The position numbers and the translations under genes were made by a program. The notes beneath the pieces are model-generated. The model was not told where the DNA came from. It saw only the letters and a program-made list of their open reading frames with translations, and did no database searches. This document shows positions 1 through 7,600 of a stretch of DNA of 9,639 bases, in pieces. Every line of letters starts with the position of its first letter. The stretch's first letter is position 1. The stretch comes from an uncultured Anaerolineae bacterium (lineage in GTDB: Bacteria; Chloroflexota; Anaerolineae; Anaerolineales; Villigracilaceae): the NCBI GenBank assembly GCA_903854805.1, contig CAINXK010000422.1, forward strand, positions 1 through 9,639. Direction: 5' to 3'.

Positions 1-189
1 ATTGTTATTACTTTGGGGGAAAGTGGTTGCAACTCGTTTTGCAAGTTCCTCCCGGCTATATTTTGAAACATCTCCCAACTCTTCCCAGCCAATCGATATC
101 AGATTATTTTCAAGATCAAATTGCCAGACTTTAATAAATAATTCCAACGGTTGAGCGTCTACCGGGGCGATGAGCCAATAACGTGTCAT
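1..189 (-). CDS. N-terminus of a probable restriction-endonuclease-associated protein (partial)
   Basis: The frame is open from the ATG at 189 leftwards to the window edge, giving 63 residues beginning MTRYWLIAPVDAQ. The stretch FDLENNLISIGWEELGD resembles the N-terminal domain of bacterial proteins that carry an EVE/PUA-like module ahead of a restriction endonuclease (Mrr-like) domain. I recall the pattern 'YWvIAPy...WqFDL...ISIGW..LGD' from such proteins, but I could not search. The start is well supported by a strong Shine-Dalgarno sequence GAGGAGAAGG followed by CTTT and ATG. The catalytic part would lie outside the window, so nuclease activity is inference. A fused domain of another kind is possible. 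The gene points away from the rest of the window and is separated from the lipoprotein genes by about 700 bp, so it is probably its own transcription unit. Confidence 0.6.
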   Translation of the reverse strand, partial: MTRYWLIAPVDAQPLELFIKVWQFDLENNLISIGWEELGDVSKYSREELAKRVATTFPQSNNN

Positions 190-225
190 AAAGCCTTCTC
201 CTCAAAAAACATATCCAAGATCGCG

Positions 226-246
226 TGAATTTTAATTCAAAATTCA
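226..246. promoter_or_regulatory. Palindrome upstream of the left-edge gene, possible operator
   Basis: The arms TGAATTTT and AAAATTCA are perfect 8-bp inverted repeats around a 5-base centre. The element lies 37 bp upstream of the ATG at 189. The position suits a repressor site over a promoter, but AT-rich palindromes also arise by chance and I see no clear -35/-10 pair. The operator role is inference. Confidence 0.3.
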
Positions 247-420
247 GGTTTTGAACCACGAACAGCACTCCCAAAACGAAGCCACAACAGGCTATCTGGA
301 TATTAATTGTCTTGGTAGCTTCTGATGATCAATGGCTGGCCCGTTCTAAATCGTCGTCAGATAAAAGGGCATTTCCCAATCACCGGTTCCATAGATGCAA
401 TGCTACTTTATGTTGTATCT
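247..420. other. Non-coding stretch with nothing recognised
   Basis: Neither strand holds a convincing reading frame with a ribosome binding site. No tRNA, clear terminator or repeat was seen before the 47-bp repeat that starts at 421. It may contain decayed gene sequence, but I could not recognise a family. Confidence 0.5.
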
Positions 421-467
421 CTTCAGGATTAACTTATATTACTGCCTTCAAAATTGACAATAATCTA
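421..467. repeat. 47-bp dispersed repeat, copy 1
   Basis: It begins CTTCAGGATTAACTT and ends GACAATAATCTA. It matches 2285-2331 at 46 of 47 positions (A at 436, G at 2300), in the same orientation. Similarity stops at 467/468, about 20 bp before the terminal-repeat-like end of the IS630 remnant. The second copy lies just downstream of the propeller lipoprotein gene, so this copy may mark the former 3' flank of a related gene or a small mobile repeat. Confidence 0.85.
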
Positions 468-487
468 ATACCTTAACTTGATAAAAA

Positions 488-890
488 TGTAGGGTGCGAG
501 TAAGATGGCGATATGGACAAACATGAAGTCGCCCTACGCCCGCAAGAGAAAAAGAAACTGAAAGCAATAGTTTATTTGGACTATATAAGGCAACAGTAAT
601 TCGACGTGCCCATATTTTGCTCAAAGCCAATGCTGAAATCAGCCAAATATTGTATGTAAGCGAACAAATCTCCACCGAACTCGCCTAAGCTATAAAAGCG
701 AAGGTTTGCAGACAGCCTTGGAAGATAAGCCACATCCAGCGCCGAGATGCTTGCAACTTAGAGAAAATCCAGATCCACTGGAAGTTCACAACCAATGAAG
801 CCCGCAAGGTCTTCAAACAATACTACCCTATATCTTTAAAAAATAAGGTACAAGAAATAGGATTTCTAATTGATTTGTGCCCAACCTACA
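488..890 (+). mobile_element. Degenerate IS630-family element with short terminal inverted repeats
   Basis: The left end reads TGTAGGGTGCG (488-498) and the reverse complement of the right end reads TGTAGGTTGGG (880-890), 9 of 11 identical, which suits short terminal inverted repeats. Between them lies a transposase remnant with matches to the beginning and the end of IS630-type transposases but little of the middle. The element is about 0.4 kb, against roughly 1 kb for an intact IS630, so it is an internally deleted, MITE-sized relic. The exact ends and the TA target duplication expected for this family are uncertain. Confidence 0.55.
513..845 (+). pseudogene. IS630-family transposase remnant (frameshifted, internally deleted)
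   Basis: An ATG at 513 opens a peptide starting MDKHEVALRPQEKKKLKAIV, which fits the start of IS630 transposases. A frame change near 575-590 is needed to continue into KATVIRRAHILLKANAE, matching the family's conserved 'RRAHILLKA' segment. Another shift gives EGLQTALEDKPHPAPR, like the 'EGLEAAL..KPRPGP' end of the helix-turn-helix region. From about 764 the peptide KIQIHWKFTTNEARKVFKQYY then resembles the extreme C-terminus of these transposases ('W.FTTEDAR.KLKRLYP'). The DDE catalytic middle is missing. No single frame is open across the region, so it cannot make a working enzyme. The family match is from memory of conserved motifs. Confidence 0.65.
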
Positions 891-898
891 GTCATCTA

Positions 899-1642
899 TT
901 AATTTTGGGGTTTTCGTGATATTTCAAAATAGACACCATAAGTTCGGTGTCCTAGTGGTTCGATAATCATTAAATGGGGTTGAAAATACAGTGAAGGGTT
1001 GCTTCCCTCTCTAATAAGGAAATATATCCAAAAATCCCCTTCCAGTGGAGGGTATCCCTCGGCAATATTATTTAATTCACCAGTCCATGTGTCATCACCT
1101 CCATCAGTGTACCTTAAAGTTAAACTCCAATCCGGATAGATGTCTGCAACCTTATTTGTGTCGTTTTGATTGTCAAATTTTAAGTGACCTTTAATAGCGA
1201 CATATTCTTGCCCAGATATCGGATTTTGGAAACCATAACCGAGACTATTCCTGGCTAATACTAATGCTTCATTTCCGAATTTAACATCCTGAAATGTAAA
1301 TTCCAATTTACCTTGATAAGCTACACCTTGATTAAAGAATTTTTCTGGGATTACAGGTAATTCTATGTTATCGCCAATTTTAAGTTTGTTTTTAAAGGTG
1401 CCACGAATTGGTGTTGCCGATGGAAATGGCGTGGACGTTGGGCTCTTCGTTTGAGTAGGTGCTGGGGTCTCGGTAGGCGTTTTTGTCCAGGATGCCTTGG
1501 TCAGTAGTTCTGCTACCATGGTTTCCATCACAATTTGCTGATTTACCGGAGGCGTTTTTGTATTATTCCCTTGCTGTGCCGCTTGACAAGCACCAAGCGA
1601 AAAAATAATAACGCAAATAATTAATAGCTTGGTACTATTCAT
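899..1642 (-). CDS. Lipoprotein with Thr/Pro linker and beta-rich C-terminal domain
   Basis: The product is 247 aa from the ATG at 1642. An in-frame ATG at 1657 adds five residues, but the ribosome binding site GAGGA lies 8 bases before the 1642 ATG and overlaps the upstream one, so I prefer the shorter form. Residues 1-19 are a lipoprotein signal ending in the lipobox LGAC (Cys19), which predicts membrane anchoring on the outer face. Residues about 54-78 form a Thr/Pro/Ser-rich linker, a common spacer in Chloroflexota surface proteins. The rest contains segments such as LEFTFQDVKFGNEA and GQEYVAIKGHLKFDNQND, which look like an immunoglobulin-like DUF4352-type fold; this is a guess from pattern only. 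The gene starts one base after the stop of the preceding lipoprotein gene, so the two are almost certainly co-transcribed and perhaps translationally coupled. No enzyme motif was recognised. Confidence 0.8.
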   Translation of the reverse strand: MNSTKLLIICVIIFSLGACQAAQQGNNTKTPPVNQQIVMETMVAELLTKASWTKTPTETPAPTQTKSPTSTPFPSATPIRGTFKNKLKIGDNIELPVIPEKFFNQGVAYQGKLEFTFQDVKFGNEALVLARNSLGYGFQNPISGQEYVAIKGHLKFDNQNDTNKVADIYPDWSLTLRYTDGGDDTWTGELNNIAEGYPPLEGDFWIYFLIREGSNPSLYFQPHLMIIEPLGHRTYGVYFEISRKPQN

Positions 1643-1643
1643 T

Positions 1644-2216
1644 TTACTGTTCCTCATTTAACAAGTGTAATTTTTGTAGATATGGTCGGATTTCTTTGCC
1701 TGCATTATTTAGATATCTGACAATATTGATCATATTTTCTTGAGATGCTGAGATTTTTCCGGGATCCATGTAGTCGATACCAACTTCGAGATTGCTTACC
1801 AATTCATGAGTTTCTGTTTTGACCATTTTGTACCAATTATCTGCAATATTCAATTCATCTGGAACATTACCAAAACTCCCTAATTCATCTGCTGTAAGTT
1901 GAAGTTTTACGAGATTAGCAGCAAGATTTAATTTCCATGTATCATTCATGATCTGTACAGGATCATCCCTTAATTTATTAATAGAGATTTGAATATCGTT
2001 TGTCGCGTCTTCATATTTCCTTTTGATCTTTTCCGTAGCTTGAAGATATGTTTTTGTTTCATCGGATATGGAGGGAGTGCTAGTCGAAATTGTTTCACTT
2101 GCAGTTTGCGTAGAAGCTATCGCAGTTTGCACCATTTCTGGAGATACTCTTGCAGCCGAACATGAGAATAATCCAACAAGGAATATCATCCAAAAGATTA
2201 ATAACCTTTTTTTCAT
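1644..2216 (-). CDS. Small, mostly helical lipoprotein of unknown function
   Basis: The 190-aa product starts at an ATG preceded by the strong ribosome binding site AAGGAG at 8-base spacing. The N-terminus MKKRLLIFWMIFLVGLFSC is a lipoprotein signal with Cys19 as the likely lipidated residue. A low-complexity Ser/Thr/Ala stretch follows (VQTAIASTQTASETISTSTP), similar to the 'ATQTA' repeats of Anaerolineae lipoproteins. Residues from about 55 onward are charged and leucine-rich with few Gly or Pro, suggesting alpha-helical packing; there are no further cysteines and no catalytic motif that I can see. It is the first gene of a tight pair with the lipoprotein at 899-1642. The gap of about 120 bp to the propeller gene upstream contains the 47-bp repeat, so it may belong to the same transcript or have its own promoter. 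The function is unknown. Confidence 0.8.
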   Translation of the reverse strand: MKKRLLIFWMIFLVGLFSCSAARVSPEMVQTAIASTQTASETISTSTPSISDETKTYLQATEKIKRKYEDATNDIQISINKLRDDPVQIMNDTWKLNLAANLVKLQLTADELGSFGNVPDELNIADNWYKMVKTETHELVSNLEVGIDYMDPGKISASQENMINIVRYLNNAGKEIRPYLQKLHLLNEEQ

Positions 2217-2284
2217 TAATAATCTCCTTATTATTTTAGATATTGAGGAAAGAAATATTTGGCATTTAACTTTTATTTACATTT

Positions 2285-2331
2285 CTTCAGGATTAACTTG
2301 TATTACTGCCTTCAAAATTGACAATAATCTA
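2285..2331. repeat. 47-bp dispersed repeat, copy 2
   Basis: This copy is identical to 421-467 except at one base (2300). It lies 7 bp past the stop codon of the propeller lipoprotein gene and about 70 bp before the start of the next lipoprotein gene. It contains the near-palindrome TCAAAATTGA but no strong hairpin and no T-tract, so I do not call it a terminator. Conservation at this level between two non-coding sites suggests a recent duplication, a mobile repeat or a retained regulatory role. Confidence 0.85.
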
Positions 2332-2338
2332 GTTGGAG

Positions 2339-3439
2339 TTATTTGGGTTGAAAATCTCCGAGAAATTCACCATCTGAGCTATCTGTCAGTTTAATGGTTT
2401 CGGTTCCATCCTTGCGGATCATGTATAGATCGTCATTCCCGCCCCGATCGGATTGAAAAATAATCCATTGTCCGTCGGGTGAGTACCTGGCAGTAGCATC
2501 TGATGCTGGATTGGATGTTATTTGGGTTAGATTTGTGCCGTTTGGGAAAACCGAAAATATTTCAAGATTACCAGTTCGATCCGAGTGAAAAATAATATTT
2601 GTTCCATCCGGTGACCATCTTGGAAATCGGTCAGCTGCGAAGTTTTTTGTCACCTGTGTCAAATTTGTTCCATCGATATTTATTGTCCAGATATCGAAAT
2701 TTCCGCTTTGGTCTGTCATGAAGGCAATCGTTTTACCGTCTGGAGAAAAGGCAGGAGTTTCGCTGTTACCATAAATATCAGTAACCTTTTTAATTTCATA
2801 TGTTGACAGATCCATCATGAAAATATCAGAATGATTGGGGGATGAAAGTAAAGTAGCTCTATTAGATGCAAAAACGATATTTTTCCCATCCGGTGCCCAG
2901 GCGGGCTGCATATCAAACAGAATATTTTCCACTGAGATATTTCCTTGAAGCATCGGAACCGTGGATATTTTCTGAAGGTTTTCGCCGTTTTCATCCATTA
3001 GAAACAATTCGCTTCTTATTATCGTAGGTGAGATAGTTTGGACCTTTTGAAAAACTATACTTTTTCCATCTGGAGACCAGGCTGGGTAAAAGTAACCTGC
3101 GTTTTCAACATCGGTATTGGTTAAATTTTTGGGTGGAGCCTTGGGATCCAGTAAATTAAGTTTGAAAATATTATTAATCGATGTGTTACTTGAACTGGAT
3201 GCAATTTTTGAATTAACATAGATGACTGAAGCGCCGCCACCTCCGAGAGGGGTAGGCGTGGGCGTAGGTGTTAATGTTGGCAAGGCAGTAGGCGTGGAAG
3301 TTACAGTCGGCGTCAGTGTCCATAGAGCGGCTGTCTCCGTAGATGAGACTGACGTTAGGGTTGCTTTTGCAGCTTCAGAAGGGCCACATCCAACAACAAA
3401 AAACATCAAAATAATAGTCAATAGAATAAAGTTTTTCAT
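2339..3439 (-). CDS. TolB-like beta-propeller lipoprotein (PD40 repeats)
   Basis: The product is 366 aa. The start is supported by the ribosome binding site GGGAGGG seven bases upstream. A signal peptide ends in the lipobox VVGC (Cys18), and residues about 41-64 form a Thr/Pro linker followed by four glycines. Five PD40 (WD40-like) motifs follow, each of the form PxWSPDGxxIxF, near residues 119-130, 179-190, 229-240, 273-284 and 317-328. Several are followed by the S/N-DR-xGNxDI(W/F) part typical of TolB and of 'periplasmic component of the Tol system' proteins. Such propellers bind partners or act as scaffolds. In a Chloroflexota-like cell this one would sit on the outer face of the membrane rather than work in a true Tol-Pal system. 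The protein ends at GDFQPK, where a sixth motif would begin, so the propeller may close with the N-terminal strand ASVIYVNS (70-77). The partner is unknown. Confidence 0.9.
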   Translation of the reverse strand: MKNFILLTIILMFFVVGCGPSEAAKATLTSVSSTETAALWTLTPTVTSTPTALPTLTPTPTPTPLGGGGASVIYVNSKIASSSSNTSINNIFKLNLLDPKAPPKNLTNTDVENAGYFYPAWSPDGKSIVFQKVQTISPTIIRSELFLMDENGENLQKISTVPMLQGNISVENILFDMQPAWAPDGKNIVFASNRATLLSSPNHSDIFMMDLSTYEIKKVTDIYGNSETPAFSPDGKTIAFMTDQSGNFDIWTINIDGTNLTQVTKNFAADRFPRWSPDGTNIIFHSDRTGNLEIFSVFPNGTNLTQITSNPASDATARYSPDGQWIIFQSDRGGNDDLYMIRKDGTETIKLTDSSDGEFLGDFQPK

Positions 3440-3498
3440 AAATCCCTCCCAATCTTCTTAACGTAAAAAGTGCACAACTTTCCCAGAAAACCTACCAA

Positions 3499-3527
3499 GG
3501 AATAAACTTGGCAAAAACTGATGTCAA
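3499..3527 (-). promoter_or_regulatory. Candidate sigma70-type promoter for the propeller lipoprotein gene
   Basis: On the minus strand a perfect -35 box TTGACA (3527-3522) is followed after 17 bases by TATTCC (3504-3499), a half-matching -10 box. This would start transcription about 50 bp before the ATG at 3439. A 5-bp inverted repeat CCAAG/CTTGG (3495-3511) overlaps the -10 box and could be an operator. The -35 box and spacing are good but the -10 box is weak. Confidence 0.4.
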
Positions 3528-3610
3528 ATTGGTTGTATGACTTCTAAAAGTATAAGATATTTTTCCCGGGTATACAGTGATCAATGGCAGGAGATAATAA
3601 ACAAAATGTC

Positions 3611-3680
3611 ATAATCCCGATTAGAAAGAAATTTATTAAATATTCATATTTCTAATAAATATTATCTACTACGGGATTAT
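3611..3680. terminator. AT-rich imperfect inverted repeat, possible terminator of the restriction operon
   Basis: The arms are 28 bases each (3611-3638 and 3653-3680) around a 14-base loop. The outer nine bases (ATAATCCCG with CGGGATTAT) and inner eight (ATTTATTA with TAATAAAT) pair exactly, and the middle pairs poorly. It lies just past the last reading frame of the right-hand operon and ahead of the propeller gene's promoter, so a terminator or insulating role is plausible. It lacks the GC-rich stem and T-run of a classic intrinsic terminator, and could instead be the fused ends of a lost mobile element. Confidence 0.4.
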
Positions 3681-3691
3681 CGATGATCAGA

Positions 3692-3829
3692 TCACATCCA
3701 CGAATGGATCAAGGTGTTTTCAAATACATTAAAACCGGAATAGATTTGCTCTCGACTTACCTGCATCTTCGGTAAATCAATGGATGTAACGATGTTTCCG
3801 TTGATTTGGAAGAGTTTAATAGCGCTCAT
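3692..3829 (-). pseudogene. 45-codon ORF, probably the broken start of a DUF5655/DUF91-like gene
   Basis: The ATG at 3829 has a good ribosome binding site (AAGGA, six bases away) and follows the metallopeptidase stop by 70 bp in the same direction. The peptide begins MSAIKLFQINGNIVTSIDLP, which resembles the start of DUF5655/DUF91-type proteins ('MSDIKLFR..gg.VTEL'), putative nuclease-fold proteins found beside restriction systems. After about residue 22 the likeness is lost and a TGA stops the frame at 45 aa, against the several hundred residues of that family. I infer a truncated or replaced gene at the end of the operon. A genuine small protein remains possible, and the family assignment rests on about 20 residues. 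Confidence 0.35.
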
Positions 3830-3899
3830 AGCTTTTCCTTGTTTGTCATTGGCCGGCCCGGTATCAAGTTCAAGTATTTCCTACGCAGGATATCTCAGC

Positions 3900-4616
3900 T
3901 CAATACTCCCAATCCTCGTGCGCCAGGGGCGACTGGTTCAACTGGTCACGCAGATGACGCCAGTTGGGCATGAATTTGTCCATGGTTGCCACGAAGACGG
4001 CGTTGTGGCTTGGTTCGAGCAGGTGTGTCAGCTCGTGGACGATGACATATTCCAGGCAGGGCAACGGTTTTTTGGCCAGCTCCGTGTTCAGGCGAATGCT
4101 GCCAGTCTCCGGTTTGCAGCTGCCCCAATGGGTTTTCATGCGCTGGATAAAAATATGACCGGCTTTGACGCCCATGACCGGCTCCCATTTGGCGAAGATG
4201 GGCGCGGCTGCGCTGCGCAATTGCTCACGATACCAGGCCGAAAGAAGTTGCTCGCGTTTATCCTGATTTGTTCCGGGCCGGACGTACAACACAAGCTGGG
4301 TGTGATTGATTTCCACCTGTGGCGGCAGGTTGCCTTCCACCAGGTGCAGCAGGTAGCGCCGTCCCCAATGGTAATGGCTTTCACGCTCAATATACTCTCG
4401 CGGCGCCTCACGTTCCTGGGCCAGAAGAATTTTCTGCTGTTTCTTGATCCAATCCAGCCTGGAGATGGCATATAGCCGGATGGTTTCAAGGTTCATGTGC
4501 GCCGGTGCCGCGATCCGCACCCGGCCATTTGGCGGATAAACGCTCAGGTGCACGTTCTTGATTTCCTTGAAAACCACCTCAATCTCAATTTCGCCAATCA
4601 TAAGTGGCTGCGACAT
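3900..4616 (-). CDS. YgjP-type (DUF45) zinc metallopeptidase of the restriction operon
   Basis: The product is 238 aa from the ATG at 4616, which overlaps the hsdR stop as TGATG. An upstream in-frame TTG at 4619 is a less likely start. The zinc-binding signature HELTH (residues 194-198) with a third ligand His204 in EPSHN fits the HExxH...H layout of the YgjP/SprT-like family, and the preceding THWGSC (163-167) is the family's second hallmark. No signal peptide is seen, so it is cytoplasmic. Genes of this family commonly sit in type I restriction operons directly beside hsdR. Their role there is not settled; proteolytic control of the restriction complex is one idea, and I do not claim it here. 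The overlap with hsdR and the AAGGA site within the end of hsdR point to translational coupling and a fixed ratio with HsdR. Confidence 0.9.
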   Translation of the reverse strand: MSQPLMIGEIEIEVVFKEIKNVHLSVYPPNGRVRIAAPAHMNLETIRLYAISRLDWIKKQQKILLAQEREAPREYIERESHYHWGRRYLLHLVEGNLPPQVEINHTQLVLYVRPGTNQDKREQLLSAWYREQLRSAAAPIFAKWEPVMGVKAGHIFIQRMKTHWGSCKPETGSIRLNTELAKKPLPCLEYVIVHELTHLLEPSHNAVFVATMDKFMPNWRHLRDQLNQSPLAHEDWEY

Positions 4617-7600
4617 CAATATTCCTTTTGCGCCTCAACGATGCGGTACACCCGATCAACCTTTGACAGGTCATTCCCGAGCAGGGGGTAGATCGCTTTC
4701 TTGATAATATTCTCCTTAACCTGCACTCCACGGAAGTCATCCGGTTTGACCCGCCGGACTGCCTCATCAATCTGCAGTGCCAGCATCTCGTCCTGATCCA
4801 GGTTGCTCCACAGGGCGCGTTTGGCCGGCGTATCCAGGCTGGATGGGGTTTCCTGCGTGTGGCCGGCTTGAACCTGGCTGGCCAGCCCAGCAATCCGCTG
4901 CAGAAACTCTTCATACTTGATGGCGTTGGCGCGCAAATCGGCGATGATCTGATCCAGCAGGCTGGACATTTTGTCGTAAAAAGCCGGGTCGTTCAGGTGT
5001 TCTTTAATTATCTTGCGTCGTACATTGTTCTGGATGGTTTCGGCAATGGCACCCTTGTTGCCTTTCATCTCGCCCAGCCGGGTTGAGATCGCTTCGGCGA
5101 TGCCAATCTTGGTGATCAATTCCAGCAAACCAATGTTATCAAAGGGTGAGATCTTGCGCGGCTCGTCGGCCTCGATATAGGTGTCGATCAGGTGCCGCAT
5201 ATCGGCCTCGTAGGCCTTCAGGTCGAGGGTCTCGCCGCTGGCTTTGCGAATGATTTCGCGCAGGTTGGTGTAATGCTCCAGCTTGGTCTTGATGCGGTAG
5301 ACATCCCCGCTGGAATACCCAGCCTTATCCAGTTCATCAGAAATGTTGGCGTAGGCGCGCAGCAGGCTCACCGCGGACTTGTAGAGCTGCACCCGCTGGG
5401 GTTCGTGTTCCTGCAGATCGCTGGCGATCTCGGTGTTGCCGCAGAAATAGTGGATGTGTTCCAACTCGCCCCTGGGATGTTCGACCGGCTCACACAGCAG
5501 GTCGAGCGCTTCCAGTGCAGTGTCGAGTTGCTCCTTCCCTTTTTTCAGACGGTCCAGCAGCAGCACATCCGGATCGGCGCCCCCGGTACTGTGATCCAAC
5601 TCAGAAGTATAAACTTCAATCGCTTCTTCAACATTCGAGAAGAGGTCCTTGTAGTCCACAATATAACCAAAATCTTTGTCTTCGCCATCCAGACGGTTGA
5701 CGCGGCAGATAGCCTGAAAGAGGCCGTGATCCTGCATGGGTTTGTCAATGTAGAGATAGGTGCAGGGCGGCGCATCAAAACCGGTCAGGAGCTTGTCTAC
5801 TACGATCAACAGCTTCATGCTGGCAGGTTCCCGGGTAAAGAGCGCTTTGGCGCGTTCCTCGTAGGTTTCGGTTTCGGTCATACCGGGACGGGCTTCGACC
5901 CCTTCCAGCAGCTTCTTGTAAGTGGAATAGATAAACTGTTTCCGGGTTTCGGAGTGTTCCCCGGTTTCCTCGAGCGTGACATCGCCAATGTAGGGGTTGT
6001 AAGAGGTTACAACCGCGCAGCGATCCTTGAAGGGCGTCTTCTGGAACAGCTCAAAATACTTGCAAGCCTCATAGATACTGGACGCCACCAGGATGGCATT
6101 CCCGCGTTCGCTCGAAAGCCGCGGCTTGGTGCTGAAATCAAAAATGATGTCACTGACCACGCGCTCAATGCGAGATTTGGAGCTGAGCACATTCTGCAGG
6201 GTACTCCACTGCTTCTTAAGTTCGGCTTTTTGCCAGTCGTTCAGTCCCCTGGTTTTGGCTTCAAACCAGGCGTCGATCTTATTTTTTGAACCAAGGCGCT
6301 GATCAATATTCCGGGCCTCGTAAACCAGGTCGAGAATGATGCCGTCATCAACCCCCTCGCTGAACTTGTAGGTATGGATGTAGCCGCCAAAGACTTCCAG
6401 GCTGGTCTGTTTATCCTTCATCAGGAGCGGCGTGCCCGTGAAGCCGATGAAAACCGCGTTTGGCATGATGGCTTTCATGGCGCGGTGTAATTTTCCGCTT
6501 TGGCTGCGGTGACACTCATCCACAAAGACAAAAACTTCTCCGACCGTCTGGCTGGGCAGGTTTCCGAGTTCCTTGATGTAAGCCTCAAAGTCGTCCACGC
6601 CCTGCTTGCCAAACTTGTGAACCAGTGAGCACAGCAGGCGCGGGTGGGCCTGACCGAGCTGCTGCATCAGATCACGCCCACTGTTCGTGCGCTTGATCTG
6701 CTCTCCAGCTTCGCTGAAGACACGTTCGATCTGTTTGTCCAGTTCGTCCCGGTCTGTGATGATCGCGACCCGGGCCTGTGGATTGTTCTCCAGGATCCAT
6801 TTGGCCAGCAGCACCATCACAATGCTCTTGCCGCTGCCCTGTGTATGCCAGATGATGCCGCCGCGCTTCTCGCGAACGTGCTTTTGGGCGGCCTTGATGC
6901 CGAAATACTGGTGTGTGCGCGGCAGTTTCTTGATGCCATTATCGAACAGCACAAAGTCATGGATCAATTCCAGCAGGCGCGGCTTGTTGCACAGCTTGAG
7001 CAGGTATTTATCCAGCTTGTAGCGGTTGTTATCTTGCTCATCCTCTTTCCATTTAAGAAAGTATTTTTCTGGGGTCAGGATCGATCCATACTGCAAGCCT
7101 TCGCTGTCATTTCCGGCAAAGACAATCTGGACCGTGCTGAAGAACCAGGCGTTGAACTCGGGCTGCTGATTTGACAGGTTCTGCCGGATGCCGTCCCCTA
7201 TGCTGACTGAGCTTTTTTTTAGTTCAAGCACACCGATGGCCAGCCCGTTCAGATACAGCACCAGGTCAGGCCGGCGTTCATAATTGCCCTTCAGCGTGAC
7301 TTCTTCCGCAATGGCAAAGTCGTTCTTTTCCGGCTCGTCCCAGTTGACCAACCTGACAGTCTCGGTGACCTTGCCGGCCTCGGTCATGACCGGTACGCCA
7401 TAGCGCAGCAGGCTGTAGACGGCCTGATTGTTGCCATACAGTTTGCGGTTATGGTTATCCGCCTCACGATGCAGCTTGTTCAATGCCGCGCTAACCTGCG
7501 CCGGGTTGTACCCGGATTTCATCAGCCAGGCGGAAAGCTGATCTTCCCAAATATTGCTATTATCGTAATCGCTGCGGTCACCCAGATAGCGATACCCCAA

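Noticed and set aside
448..675. A 75-codon open frame on the minus strand
   Set aside because: It runs across the 47-bp repeat and opposite the IS630 transposase remnant. No ribosome binding site or domain is seen.
2217..2338. Intrinsic terminator after the propeller gene
   Set aside because: No GC-rich stem with a following T-run is present on the minus strand. The AT-rich 47-bp repeat does not fold convincingly.
326..3588. Shared 11-mer TGATCAATGGC at 326-336 and 3578-3588
   Set aside because: It is too short and has no shared flanks; chance is a fair explanation in 9.6 kb.
3780..4475. A 231-codon open frame on the plus strand
   Set aside because: It is antisense to the metallopeptidase with its HELTH and WGSC motifs and has no good ribosome binding site.
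5192..6289. A 365-codon open frame on the plus strand
   Set aside because: It lies wholly antisense to hsdR, whose nuclease and helicase motifs prove the minus strand is coding. The peptide has no recognisable domain and mirrors the codon bias of the gene opposite.
6644..7174. A 176-codon open frame on the plus strand
   Set aside because: It is antisense to the HsdR region that carries Walker A; it is a shadow frame.
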